Assembly: GCA_903994455.1 (NCBI GenBank)
Contig: CAJEXI010000002.1
Coordinates: forward strand, 114,330-178,329
Direction of reading: 5' to 3'
Source of the DNA: an uncultured Chlorobiaceae bacterium
GTDB lineage: Bacteria; Bacteroidota; Chlorobiia; Chlorobiales; Chlorobiaceae
Length of the DNA: 64,000 nucleotides
Shown here: one piece after another, positions 53,942-63,027 of the stretch
Position numbering within the stretch: position 1 is the first letter of the stretch
Layout of the letters: each line of letters starts with the position of its first letter
Notes under the pieces: model-generated
Databases searched by the model: none
What the model was told of the DNA's origin: nothing
Seen by the model: only the letters and a program-made list of their open reading frames with translations
Position numbers and translations under genes: made by a program

Positions 53942-55106
53942 GGCTTGCGCTCCTGATCTGCTCAGCCTCAATGGCCACATCCTGCAAAGAGAGATCAAGC
54001 ATGGCATCACCAGCCGCAAGACAATTGAGTTTTTGTGCAGCAGATGGAATTTCAAAAAACTTGCATGCCTGCGTGCGACCATCGGGTCGTTTGTACAGCA
54101 AAGTAACAGAATCTCTTGCCACATCATCCGGCAGATAGTTAAGAACCATGGGGCTGTGGGTCGTTACAATGGTCTGCCTGGGTGAGGCCACCAAAGCATC
54201 AACAACATGTTCAGTGATTTCAGGGTTAATCCCGTTTTCTATCTCATCAAATAACAGAGTTTCCAGTGGGCTGAACTGTTGGGCAAGAATAGCCAGCAAC
54301 CGCAGCATACCATCATTGATATGACGGGCTTCTGTTACTATCCGCTCATCTTCTCCATTGCTGTTTTGGTACTTTTCAGTCATTTCGAGTTGTACCCATC
54401 CCGATCGCAATGCCTTTGTTTTCAGAAAAAGTATCTGGGGATAGTAGCGTTGGAGTTGTTGCTGTAACTGCTGTTTCTGTTCATCCGATAACTGATGAAT
54501 AAATGCCGAAAGGTGCTCCCCCCCCATGCCAATATCTCCCTCTGTGGCTCTTTTCGCTTTTTTACGTAACAGATGCGGGGACAACAGATCCATGGAGCGC
54601 AGCGAACCAATGCGCTTCTTTACCTTGATAACTTCATCCGTTAACAGCTCTTCTTTGAGATGAGGCAACACCGAACCCTGATAGAGAAAGTTGATTTTAT
54701 CACTCTTGTCTTTGCTTCCGTTTGAAAAAAAACCACGGCTCGACGTAAAAAGAGTTTTCTGATCACGTTGCCGAACAATTTTTTCTGAAGGGCAGGCGCG
54801 ATTGAAATGAGTATACACTGCATCCCAGCGATAACAATCGTTGTCGATTTGAACCTCAAAGCCAAGCTGTATATTTCTTGCAACTGCACGGCTGACAAGC
54901 GATGAGTTTACATCTTTGGAACTCCAGCCCCTTTTACTCAACCAACTCTCCACTTCACCGGTCATCAGAGAACTGGCAAAGTCAATTGCCTGCAGCAGAG
55001 TACTCTTGCCTGCGCCATTGAGACCAATCAGGCAATTGAATCGAGAGAACTCAACCTCAAAGTCAACAAGCGACTTGAAATTATTAATGAAAAAATTTTT
55101 CAGCAT
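53931..55106 (-). CDS. OLD-like AAA ATPase
   Basis: A 391-residue ATPase with Walker A IGLNGAGKSTLLQAIDFASS, the signature-like region EARHINDGMLRLLAILAQQF, Walker B LETLLFDEIENGINPEITEH and TIVTTHSPMVLNYLPDDVA. An inserted helical arm (about 150-230) with Gln-rich coil (EQKQQLQQQLQRYYPQ) resembles SMC/Rad50-like sensors. It forms an operon with the Toprim-like gene. Probably a sensor ATPase of a defence system now lacking a whole partner. Confidence 0.82.
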   Translation of the reverse strand: MLKNFFINNFKSLVDFEVEFSRFNCLIGLNGAGKSTLLQAIDFASSLMTGEVESWLSKRGWSSKDVNSSLVSRAVARNIQLGFEVQIDNDCYRWDAVYTHFNRACPSEKIVRQRDQKTLFTSSRGFFSNGSKDKSDKINFLYQGSVLPHLKEELLTDEVIKVKKRIGSLRSMDLLSPHLLRKKAKRATEGDIGMGGEHLSAFIHQLSDEQKQQLQQQLQRYYPQILFLKTKALRSGWVQLEMTEKYQNSNGEDERIVTEARHINDGMLRLLAILAQQFSPLETLLFDEIENGINPEITEHVVDALVASPRQTIVTTHSPMVLNYLPDDVARDSVTLLYKRPDGRTQACKFFEIPSAAQKLNCLAAGDAMLDLSLQDVAIEAEQIRSASHVQ

Positions 55107-55508
55107 TGCAGCAGATCACACCATGTTATTCAAGCGAGGCTTGTCATTCTGTGACAATAAAACTCAATATAATGAAAGATTCATCGCCCATTTCTCGACA
55201 AAATTCCCGACCGCCACGAAGCACGAGGTTCAAGCCCACAACTGATGCCCTTATTCTTTACTGGCCACCACTGCACGGTACACATTTCTTCTGAATTCTC
55301 TTGCATTGGCGTATTCAATATTCAGTAATGGCAACCAACGACATAGCGTGGTTTGCGTACTCTTTTTGTGACAGCATGCTTCTGATGCTGACCTCTTCGA
55401 GTTTGCAATGCTCCGGGGAACGTCCCTGCAATAGAAGTTACCCGTGAAATTAAGGAGGAGATAACGATGAGTGACGAATATAATAGATAAAGTGCGAGCA
55501 ATCAAAGA
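55107..55508. other. Debris region with HigB/HigA scrap
   Basis: At 55430-55490 the plus strand reads TREIKEEITMSDE, with AAGGAGG before ATG 55467. This mirrors the HigB end and HigA start at 61500-61540, but HigA stops after a few codons. The rest (55130-55430) shows no recognisable gene. Confidence 0.5.
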
Positions 55509-55663
55509 GTGGAAAAAAGGGTTGCTGTAGCGCAGTGTATGGAAAACAGGAAACACTTTGACTATTCGCAACTCATAAGAAACGCTATGCATATAAACGA
55601 TTCCGAATACTTTGGGCAACGGCTGGAGGATCAGATAACATGGTACTCAAGCGAAAAAGGTGA
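55509..55663 (+). pseudogene. Truncated duplicate of the SLATT gene start
   Basis: The sequence matches 49124-49263 closely, including the end of the upstream gene (tgtagcgcagtgtatggaaa), then INDSEYFGQRLEDQITWYSS with an altered start. After SSEK it joins unrelated sequence. It lies beside the relE/phd pair, and the reciprocal phd fragment sits beside the full cassette at 47640. Confidence 0.78.
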
Positions 55664-55689
55664 TCATCTTTTTTTCAGCCAAAAAGTGG

Positions 55690-56019
55690 TTATGATTGAA
55701 TAAGACGCTGCAGCAGAATCTCTTCGACATTGCGTCGGCTGTCGAGTACCGCTGTTACATAAACATTCCTGTCTGCGATCCGATACAACAACCTCCATGG
55801 AGAAATAATCAGCTCCCGATAGATAAAAATGCCGCTGGACTGAAGCTCTGGAACGACCCTGCCTCGCTCGGGAAAAGCATATAACGTGGATGCTTTATCC
55901 CTGATGTTTTCCAGAACATGCAAAGCATTCGGCACATTATCCCCAGCAATAAAGGCTATAATCTCTCTGAGATCTTTTTCCGCAACTTCAGTCCATAAAA
56001 CACTGTAGCCAGCACTCAT
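55690..56019 (-). CDS. RelE/ParE-type toxin
   Basis: A 109-residue toxin with VLWTEVAEKDLREIIAFIAG, PERGRVVPELQSSGIFIYRE and LIISPWRLLYRIADRNVYVT, the RelE/ParE core. The start overlaps the antitoxin stop by 4 bp. The pair appears intact. Whether it cuts mRNA or poisons gyrase cannot be told from sequence alone. Confidence 0.82.
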   Translation of the reverse strand: MSAGYSVLWTEVAEKDLREIIAFIAGDNVPNALHVLENIRDKASTLYAFPERGRVVPELQSSGIFIYRELIISPWRLLYRIADRNVYVTAVLDSRRNVEEILLQRLIQS

Positions 56020-56297
56020 GAGGTCTGCTCTTTCAACAGACGTTCAAGGTCACTGAATACCTCCTCTTGTGGGCGAATATTGCCTTTGCGAATATCCTCT
56101 TCACCCTGTGCCAGCAGTTTCAGCAAGCCAAGCGCATTGCGCATCTCCTCATAACTTTTCGGGTCTTGAAGAACCGCTCTTGGCTCACCGTTCTGGGTAA
56201 TAATAACGGGACGGCGCGTCTCGTTAATCTGTGCAAGAAGATCAGCCGCATTTGCTTTGAGCCAGGTAACCGGTTTGATGTCGGTCGTGATATTCAT
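56016..56297 (-). CDS. Phd/YefM antitoxin
   Basis: A 93-residue protein: PVTWLKANAADLLAQINETR, RPVIITQNGEPRAVLQDPKS is the Phd/YefM fold, followed by a C-terminal tail that binds toxin (NIRPQEEVFSDLERLLKE). It is the source of the fragment at 47640. The operon order is antitoxin then toxin. Confidence 0.84.
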   Translation of the reverse strand: MNITTDIKPVTWLKANAADLLAQINETRRPVIITQNGEPRAVLQDPKSYEEMRNALGLLKLLAQGEEDIRKGNIRPQEEVFSDLERLLKEQTS

Positions 56298-56519
56298 ATA
56301 TCCTTTCCTGTTCGTTGTTTCTCTAAACCTGAATATAGTACGATATTCGGTCTTGTAAAAAGTTATTGATCAAAAGCAAAGTCGAAATAAGCTGCCAACT
56401 GACTACGGCAGGGCAAATCAAAACCAACATGCACGACGAGCGTTGTCGGAATTGTAAGCCGTTTTACTCACGCAGGCTCCTTTACTGAAGTCGGAGACTC
56501 CTCAACCACGACTGAAGCA

Positions 56520-56795
56520 CTATGTCCAATCGACTGGCTTGTGCAGTGTATAACCATCCTTTTTTATCACCGCTTCATCAAACTGACTCTCTACCAATTT
56601 TTTTCGTCCAATCAGCATGGAGCCTTTTGCAACCAAGGCAACGGATTGATTATGACGTTTTGGTGGAAATGCCACAAACACTCTCTTTTGCGGAAGTAAT
56701 TCATGAATCTGACGTATTGGAGGAACCAGATCACTATCGCCTGAAATCAGCATGGCCATATCATACTGATCCTGATAAGCTCCTATCACTGACAT
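56520..56795 (-). pseudogene. NYN-domain protein, N-terminus missing
   Basis: The frame has AYQDQYDMAMLISGDSDLVP, the NYN (LabA/DUF88) core with the DSD metal-binding motif, then RVFVAFPPKRHNQSVALVAK and FDEAVIKKDGYTLHKP. The first part of the domain is missing; upstream, an in-frame KKAAKKTIMSVIG stretch is consistent with a junction. NYN proteins are RNases. Likely inactive. Confidence 0.65.
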
Positions 56796-57057
56796 GATGG
56801 TCTTTTTTGCGGCTTTTTTATGTATCTTTTGCCATAGAACTTCCGTACAGGTGGTTTGTGTTACGTTGTAAACGGTAATTTACTTTTACCCATTTTGATA
56901 TAACACTTTAACCGGAAATATGATTTTTTTTGTAGCAAATCGATCAACTTGGGTAACAGTGAATTTGTTGCTGGTCGCGCAAAACCCCTGTGATGTCATT
57001 TTATATGCTCTTGAGTGAAACAGTTATGCACTGACAACCACACAAAAAATTTTGATC
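56796..57057. other. Intergenic region upstream of the MazF-like pair
   Basis: About 260 bp, AT-rich, with remnants of the NYN gene at its left. No gene seen. Confidence 0.35.
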
Positions 57058-57288
57058 ATGAATACCGCCACGTTTGAAAGTACATTACTGCCGGATGGCC
57101 ATCTCTACTGTCCAAAGGAATTTGGTCAAAAGAAAAATGCCCAGTTCAAGGTGATTGTCATTTTTGAAGAGAACAATGACGCGGAAGCCACAGAATTCGA
57201 CACAGAGCTTTCGGCTGTCAATGATAATTCAACTGATTTTCTTTCTGAGGAAGAACTCAGTTATTACTTGAGTCTGAAAGAAGAATGA
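57058..57288 (+). CDS. Antitoxin-like partner of MazF-type protein
   Basis: A 76-residue protein from ATG 57058 (NTATFESTLLPDGHLYCPKE). It has a short beta-like N-terminus and a long acidic tail (DTELSAVNDNSTDFLSEEEL), usual in antitoxins. It overlaps the toxin gene by 4 bp. No family name can be given. Confidence 0.6.
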   Translation: MNTATFESTLLPDGHLYCPKEFGQKKNAQFKVIVIFEENNDAEATEFDTELSAVNDNSTDFLSEEELSYYLSLKEE

Positions 57289-57632
57289 AAACATTTCAAT
57301 GTGGTCAGGTATGGCTTGTAAATTTTGACCCAAGCTTTGGACACGAATACCAAAAAATCAGACCCGCTCTTATTATTCAGCACGAGGCCTATATTGCATC
57401 AGGCAATTTGCTGACGGTTATTCCGATTTCGTCCCAAATAGCCAATCCTGCAGAACTGGATATTCTGATAACCGCAAATTCTCAGAACAGACTCATGAAA
57501 AATTCTCTTCTTAAAACAAAATAGATCAGTTCTTTTGACAAGAGACGATTTATCAAACTTATCGGAAAAGCTGACCCGGAAACGATGGCGAAAATGAATA
57601 GCCATCTACAGCATTTTATTTGTGTGAAATAG
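57285..57632 (+). pseudogene. MazF/PemK-type toxin with amber codon
   Basis: The start MKTFQCGQVWLVNFDPSFGH continues as EYQKIRPALIIQHEAYIASG, the PemK/MazF signature. TAG at 57522-57524 follows LMKNSLLKTK; the frame then reads ISSFDKRRFIKLIGKADPET to TAG at 57630. The conserved C-terminal half after the stop makes a single nonsense mutation (probably CAG to TAG) the best explanation. Confidence 0.75.
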
Positions 57633-57759
57633 CGCAGTTGTTTCTGTATTGACTCACTGGAGATGATTGAAGAAGATTTACCCGGAAGAGTCATATATTT
57701 ATCGTTCATCGAACTGTCGGGGAGATATAATGCTTTACCATCAATTTCCCTGCACCATC

Positions 57760-57926
57760 ACTTCAGGATAGTATCACTGGCAACAATGCCATATTGGGGG
57801 TACCGCATGGTGGTAACAATGGTGCGGCTCCAGGAGCGATTGGTGAAAATCAAGCCAAGATTGGAAATCATCAGTGTGGTAAAAGTTAAGGTGCGCACAA
57901 GACCATCAACTACAGAGGCATTGATC
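57760..57926 (-). pseudogene. C-terminal scrap of a P-type cation ATPase
   Basis: In a frame overlapping the ATPase stop at 57910, the minus strand reads VDGLVRTLTFTTLMISNLGL then FTNRSWSRTIVTTMRYPQ, a transmembrane part of P-type ATPases. It ends near 57765. Only this piece remains. Confidence 0.6.
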
Positions 57927-59088
57927 GTCGCATAAATTCATCAAACAGTGGAACGGTAAATGCCATCAAACCATGAGCCGGGCTGTAAATCATCCCTTTT
58001 TTAATCAGCTTCGAACGCACAGGGCTAAGGGTAGCACTGCTTTCAACACCAAGCTGTTCGGAAATATTGGCCGTTCGATATGGCCCTTGACCAAGTTCAG
58101 CCATAGCTCGGAGATAGCGCTTTTCTCTATCGGTAAGCCGGTCAAAACGAACCCTGAAAAAGTTCTTGTCGAGACGATGCACAACCAGCTCTGTCGTTTG
58201 CTGAACAAGCTGCAGAGTTATGGGTGATGACTCTGCCTGATTCCAGACCTGATAACCCCACTCCTGCAAAAAATATGGGTAGCCTTTCGTCAAACGGTAA
58301 ATTTCATGAAGCGCTACCGCCTCAAACTCAACCTCTTCTTCCTGCACAGGGTCTTGCAAGGCAAGGTTAGCATCTGCCTCCTCAAGCGGACCAATATCAG
58401 GAAAATTAAAGAGCCGCTCGGCATAGGACTTTGCATCTCCTGCCATTCCTGCCAAAATCGGAAGACCTGCTCCAACAAGTACCAATGGCAATTGCAGTTG
58501 CTGCATTTTATGCATGGCCATAATCAGGGCATTCAGCTCAAGAGATGAGAGATATTGAATTTCATCAATCAGAATTGCAACAGCGCAATTCCGTTCAACT
58601 GCAGCCTCTCCCACGGCAATAAAAAGAGTGGTAAGATCAACTTCAAGATCACCACTATCAGCCGTTCCCTTTTCTGGATCGATATCCAGACCAACATCAA
58701 ATTCTCCCACCGACACCTTTATTGCACCGATAAAGCTCATAAGCACTGCAAGCCCCCGACGCACCTTGTTGCCCGTGCCAGCCATGCGATCGAGTTCAAA
58801 AAGTAGAGTTCGCAATTGCGGCACCAGCAGCACAGCTAACAATTTGTTTTCAGAGGCTTCAACAAAAATGGTACGGTACCCGTCATGCTCGGCCATGCGC
58901 TTCATTTCATTCAGCAGAACTGTTTTACCAACACCGCGAAGCCCCATCATCAAAAGACTTTTTTCAGGCTTTTTGCGACGGACACGCCCGAAAAGAATGC
59001 GTGCCTGCTCCAGAAGAGCATCACGACCAGCAAGTTCTGGCGGCGGCGAACCGGCTCCCGGAGAAAAAGGGTTACTAATTGGATCCAT
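57910..59088 (-). CDS. AAA ATPase of archaeal/STAND-like type with winged helix
   Basis: A 392-residue protein: Walker A GLRGVGKTVLLNEM (about 49-62), Walker B VAILIDEIQYLSSLELNALI, sensor region QLPLVLVGAGLPILAGMAGD, EIYRLTKGYPYFLQEWGYQV and a C-terminal winged helix (RYLRAMAELGQGPYRTANIS, SATLSPVRSKLIKKGMI). These are orphan ATPases common in bacteria with defence islands. It may be slightly altered at its end by the P-type ATPase scrap (final MPL). No partner gene is adjacent. Confidence 0.8.
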   Translation of the reverse strand: MDPISNPFSPGAGSPPPELAGRDALLEQARILFGRVRRKKPEKSLLMMGLRGVGKTVLLNEMKRMAEHDGYRTIFVEASENKLLAVLLVPQLRTLLFELDRMAGTGNKVRRGLAVLMSFIGAIKVSVGEFDVGLDIDPEKGTADSGDLEVDLTTLFIAVGEAAVERNCAVAILIDEIQYLSSLELNALIMAMHKMQQLQLPLVLVGAGLPILAGMAGDAKSYAERLFNFPDIGPLEEADANLALQDPVQEEEVEFEAVALHEIYRLTKGYPYFLQEWGYQVWNQAESSPITLQLVQQTTELVVHRLDKNFFRVRFDRLTDREKRYLRAMAELGQGPYRTANISEQLGVESSATLSPVRSKLIKKGMIYSPAHGLMAFTVPLFDEFMRRSMPL

Positions 59089-59215
59089 AACAGCACGAGG
59101 TATTACAGAAATGAGAGAGCTTTGATTTATATGAATTTATATCTATAAATAACCAAATATATACCTCTATAACAAGAAACCAATAGATATTGATAGAAAT
59201 CAAAATAGAGCAAAG

Positions 59216-59352
59216 TTATTTCTCCATTCCCCCCAACTGCCGCATCAAATCCTTCCGCGCCATCCCATACCTATGCACGTACAGCAGATTGAACATCAGC
59301 ACCGCCGACCGCAGCCGTGGTGCACGCATCGCCCGCTTCACGGCATTCTGCA
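59216..59352 (-). pseudogene. C-terminal scrap of the cobalamin radical SAM gene (copy 2)
   Basis: It reads QNAVKRAMRAPRLRSAVLMF then YVHRYGMARKDLMRQLGGME, the same as the end of the gene at 51100, up to the stop; upstream it is joined to unrelated sequence (LFSVRIL). Confidence 0.8.
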
Positions 59353-59474
59353 ATGCAAGAAGAATACGCACTGAAAACCAGTCCATTAACTCCTCCAGCA
59401 ACCAAAAAATGGAAGTGACTGTTGTAATACGTATTTTAAAGCGATATAGCTCATAACGAACCAACCCAACACCC

Positions 59475-60630
59475 ATGCTGCAACGATTATATGTTCATAA
59501 TTACAGGTGCCTTGAAAACTTTGAGCTGATCGTAAAAGGGATCCCCTCGGCGCTTTTGATTGGAAAAAACGGCTCCGGTAAATCAACCATAGCACGAGTC
59601 CTGGAACTCTTCCAGAGTATTGCCCAGGGTGTCAACAGAATGAGCGAACTTTCAAGACTGAACCTGGTCAGCCCGAAAGACTTCTCTCGTGGAAAGGCTG
59701 ATGTCCCCATCCGTTTTGAACTCGAAGTGCTGCTTGAGGGAAAACTTTTTACGTATACACTTGCATTGGATCTTCCTGAAAAATTCAGGGAGCTTCGAGT
59801 TTTTGAAGAGCAATTGCTTGTTGCTGGAGAGCCCATTTATTCCCGTAAAGAGGCAAGTGTCACTCTTTTCAAAAGCCAGCAAAACCGTGAAGCGCAGTTT
59901 TTGGTTGATTGGCATCTTGTTGCCTTGCCGGTTATTCAGGAACAATCCGAGACCGACCCCCTCCATATTTTCAGGAGATGGCTCTCATCTTATGATTCTG
60001 TTGGCTCCAATTCCCGCCTTAATGGATGGTGAGTCCAGCGGCGAAACATTGATGCCGAAACGTGATGGTTCTAACTTTGCCGAGTGGTTTACCGGATTTC
60101 TCAGCCGATATCCTGCAGCCTACACACAGGTTGATGAGTACATCCGGAAAATTATGCCTGATATCCAGGATATTCAGAATGAACAAATCGGAAAAGAGTC
60201 AAAACATATGATTGTCCGGTTTACTGTTAACCATGCACCGTTAAGTGTGGAGTTCAATGAGCTGTCGGATGGAGAGAAATGCTTTTTTGTGTGTGCGCTG
60301 GTTGTTGCTGCAAACAGATATTATGGACCGCTCTTTTGCTTTTGGGATGAACCTGACAACTACCTCGCACTCTCTGAGGTCGGCTTTTTTCTTCTCTCAT
60401 TGCGGCAATCATTTCAGGGGAGTGGGCAAATTCTGGTGACCTCGCATAATCCCGAAGCCATAAGAAAGTTTTCCAATGAAAACACCTTTGTACTCGACCG
60501 AAAAAGTCATCTGGAACCTACGCTCGTCAGGTTACTTTCCGAATTACCGATTCAAGGTGATCTTGTCGGTGCCCTGATTCGGGGGGATATTGAAACAATT
60601 AAAAAGAGCATTGGGTTGCGTTGGCTTTGA
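59475..60630 (+). pseudogene. OLD-like AAA ATPase with a frameshift near 59987
   Basis: Frame one (from ATG 59475) has Walker A IGKNGSGKSTIARVLELFQS and continues to PLHIFRRWLSS. Near 59987 it shifts by one base into a second frame: MILLAPIPALMDGESSGETL, then ELSDGEKCFFVCALVVAANR (signature), LFCFWDEPDNYLALSEVGFF (Walker B) and ILVTSHNPEAIRKFSN, to a stop at 60628. Joined, it is a full ~385-codon OLD-like ATPase. The shift (extra T) could be a real lesion or a sequencing error. Confidence 0.75.
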
Positions 60631-61046
60631 AACAATAGGTGAAGCACTTGCGAAGGATTGCTATGAAAACACAACACAAACATGGGGACATGAGCTTCTT
60701 GAACACAACGAGAGCGAATTGCATCGTATGATGGCCGCAGTCAAACCTTTTCTTTTTTCCTGAGCTCATTGAGTTGATACCAAAGTTTGCCATAGCACAT
60801 GTTCTGTGGCGCTCTTTGCCCTGACAGAATCAGGGGCTGGGTCATCAGTCTGTTCAGAGGCAGTCATCCGACTTTTGCATGACTCAGGGCAGCATCCCTG
60901 CGATGAAGTTGGAAAACGATGGGCTGCTGAATTATTTTGTTTAAAGGGTTATCGATGATATATTCAAAGTAATTGACACCATTCGTAAAGCGTTGCGGCA
61001 TATCCCCTGTCTGGTAAATTGATGTTGCTGGAAAAAAAAGAAAGCT
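60631..61046. other. Region with unassigned scraps
   Basis: 60660-60765 (plus) reads QTWGHELLEHNESELHRMMA, possibly the start of a lost ATPase partner. On the minus strand 60864-61030 reads PQRFTNGVNYFEYIIDNPLN. I cannot assign either. Confidence 0.35.
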
Positions 61047-61427
61047 ATGGAGAGCAAGAACGACCGTTACGACAGTCCCTGGAAAGAGGCAATTGAGCAT
61101 TACTTGCCCGAGTTTATGGCCTTTTATTTCCCGGATGCATACGCTGGAATTGATTGGGCGAAAGAGTATATTTTTCTGGATAAGGAGCTGAGGGCCGTGG
61201 TGCAGGATGCTGAGCTGGGTACACGCTTTGTGGAAAAGCTGGTCAGGGTGACCGAGATTGGTGGCGTTGAAAGCTGGATATACATCCATGTTGAAGTGCA
61301 GGGCACAAAGCAGACTGCGTTTGCCGAACGGATGTTTGTCTACAACTACCGGATTTTTGACCGGTACAAAAGGCCTGTCGCAAGTTTGGCGGTGCTGGCC
61401 GATGAAGTTACAGCTTGCGAACGATGA
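61047..61427 (+). pseudogene. Rpn/transposase-like nuclease, 3' truncated
   Basis: The 126 codons give DSPWKEAIEHYLPEFMAFYF, then DKELRAVVQDAELGTRFVEK and VESWIYIHVEVQGTKQTAFA, the N-terminal PD-(D/E)XK core of the Rpn-like family (E-x-Q). After VLADE the sequence turns to VTACER and stops; relatives have 150 more residues. It is joined to a HigB end. Confidence 0.7.
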
Positions 61428-61455
61428 TGTTGCAGGCTTTCTTCCTGTGGGGCAG

Positions 61456-61701
61456 ACCTATAAAGTTGCGGGGTAAAACAGCAAGACATTACACGAGCAA
61501 AAGAACTGGCCCGTGAAATTAAGGAGGGAAACTATGAGCACAGTGACGATCCGGGATTTTGACACGGCCAACTATCTCGACAACGATGAAGTGATTGTTG
61601 AATACCTCAAGGCAACAGCGGAAGACCCGAACCCGGAGGTATTTCTTGAGGCTTTGGGCGATGTTGCAAGAGCAACGGGTATGGCTGAGATTGCAAAATA
61701 A
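61456..61701 (+). pseudogene. HigB C-terminal and HigA-type antidote remnant
   Basis: 61456-61540 in one frame reads QQDITRAKELAREIKEGNYE, the C-terminus of HigB/RelE-type toxins. AAGGAGGG then leads to ATG 61534, MSTVTIRDFDTANYLDNDEV, an antidote of the HigA/XRE family with AEDPNPEVFLEALGDVARAT. It stops after GMAEIAK, before the second helix-turn-helix part. Toxin and antitoxin are both incomplete. Confidence 0.68.
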
Positions 61702-61721
61702 AATTGGTATCAAGGATATAG

Positions 61722-61943
61722 TTACTGCCATTCATCCCGTAATCGCTTCTGGATTTCTGAAGGATCACCAGAAAACATGGCAGATGTCTCCAGACCGCCT
61801 GACATATCGATAAGCATCTCGTTACCTGATGCTCGCTCACCTGCCATTTTTTTTTGCAGGAACTCGGCAAAATCAAGTATCTCAGCCACTACCGGTTCAG
61901 GAAGCTCCCTTGCTGTTTTATACAATTTCTCCGCTGTAGTCAT
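61722..61943 (-). CDS. DUF2281-type antitoxin-like protein
   Basis: The start is ATG 61943 (TTAEKLYKTARELPEPVVAE), the DUF2281 N-terminus, with AGGGG upstream. The 73-residue protein ends with a tail (FSGDPSEIQKRLRDEWQ). It follows a RelE gene by 22 bp but would normally pair with a PIN toxin, which is absent. A regulatory role is uncertain. Confidence 0.65.
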   Translation of the reverse strand: MTTAEKLYKTARELPEPVVAEILDFAEFLQKKMAGERASGNEMLIDMSGGLETSAMFSGDPSEIQKRLRDEWQ

Positions 61944-61965
61944 CTGAATCCCCTGCTGACAAGGT

Positions 61966-62211
61966 TTATTTGTAGCTATCTTTCCGATGCAATATCCTGC
62001 CGATTTCAATCATATTTTCAGACACATCAAACAGAATTCTGTAATCACCAACCCTAAGACGATAGGAAGGTTCAAAATTTGTCAGTTTTTTTTCACCCGA
62101 GACTGCTGGGAATTTTTTCAGTTCACAAATTCCCGAGTTAATTTTTTCCTTATTTTGGCCGTCAATCTTTTTCAAATCTTTGATGGCACTTTTACGGATA
62201 TAGATTTTCAT
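61966..62211 (-). CDS. RelE/StbE-type toxin
   Basis: An 81-residue toxin: IYIRKSAIKDLKKIDGQNKE, FEPSYRLRVGDYRILFDVSE and IEIGRILHRKDSYK, the complete RelE core with catalytic-region Arg/His. Its start overlaps the antitoxin's last codons by 20 bp. Appears intact. Confidence 0.83.
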   Translation of the reverse strand: MKIYIRKSAIKDLKKIDGQNKEKINSGICELKKFPAVSGEKKLTNFEPSYRLRVGDYRILFDVSENMIEIGRILHRKDSYK

Positions 62212-62389
62212 GTTTCAGATACTCATCAAACGGAACAGATTCTTCATTTCTTGTGGCTCTCAATAATTTCAGATCGTATGCATCTTCTTTTGATACAATT
62301 TCCAATCCTTCGTTTTGGAAATGTTCCAGAAGCCACCTGACTTTGTCTGCCAATACATCATTATTGACATTGATGACTATTGTCTGCAT
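62192..62389 (-). CDS. RelB-like antitoxin
   Basis: From ATG 62389, with AAGGAGA just upstream, the 65-residue product is MQTIVINVNNDVLADKVRWL, then EIVSKEDAYDLKLLRATRNE. It is acidic at the C-terminus and coupled to the RelE gene. The frame open to 62509 runs through the duplicated SNF2 scrap. A truncated copy is at 52801. Confidence 0.78.
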   Translation of the reverse strand: MQTIVINVNNDVLADKVRWLLEHFQNEGLEIVSKEDAYDLKLLRATRNEESVPFDEYLKHENLYP

Positions 62390-62597
62390 TTTTTCTCCTT
62401 TCAATTTCGCTGTGATCCGATTGAGGTTAAAGAGCACATTTCGGTATCTGGCGGCAGCCCCCACCGCAATGAAAGACTCTGTTTTTTTTCCTTTCATTGA
62501 CACCTTCACAACTCAGCAATAAACCGCCATCATTGGAGTTGTCAACACGACGTACAAGCCACTCCCTATCTCGCATCAGAACTCGTCCACCCGGGGC
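62325..62597 (-). repeat. Second copy of the SNF2-N-terminus/antitoxin block
   Basis: It matches 52740-53012. In this copy the SNF2 start (FAPGGRVLMRDREWLVRRVD) is preceded by the truncated FGE gene. Confidence 0.7.
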
Positions 62598-62887
62598 AAA
62601 CTCAAACGCACCTGATGCTGCGTTTCATTGTTCTGCCTGCCGGGTTCATTCGCAGGGCTACCCATCGTAAATTCTCCCGCCGGTATCTTTACAAAATTTG
62701 CTGGTACTACCTTTGACACAGCAGCAGTCAAGGGTGTGGTCAAAAAGAGCAATGACAACAGCCCGAGAGCTGAAACGGTAAAGCCCATTTTCCACTGTCG
62801 CTGAAGCAGCAACAAAAATCTCTCCCTGAGTACAGCATCTTTTCTCTTCAGCAAAGCTCTGCCCCGCATCGTCATACTCTTCATCAT
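62598..62887 (-). pseudogene. Secreted FGE-type protein, 3' truncated
   Basis: ATG 62887 (or 62884) follows AAGGAGGGG. The product has a basic start, a TM/signal segment (GFTVSALGLLSLLFLTTPLT) and then VPANFVKIPAGEFTMGSPAN and ETQHQVR, the first strand of an FGE domain. At codon ~95 it joins the SNF2 scrap and stops. The FGE part is close to the TIR-FGE gene (FTMGSPSYEPERQGVETQHQ), so this may be a sister target gene of the same variable-protein family. Confidence 0.7.
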
Positions 62888-63027
62888 CCCCTCCTTTTTG
62901 CTGGTTACTGGAAAAAAACTGTCCCTGCGCAAGTTATCTTTTATACCGGTGTTTCACAAACACCCTCGTCAGAGCGGAATGCGTTGCAGCCCTGCGGCAA
63001 TCAGATCGCCTCGATATGTGGTTCGCG

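Noticed and set aside
61722..62389. A three-part toxin-antitoxin system (RelB-like, RelE, DUF2281)
   Set aside because: DUF2281 usually pairs with PIN toxins and is separated by 22 bp; the RelB/RelE overlap suffices as a pair, so a tripartite unit is not supported.
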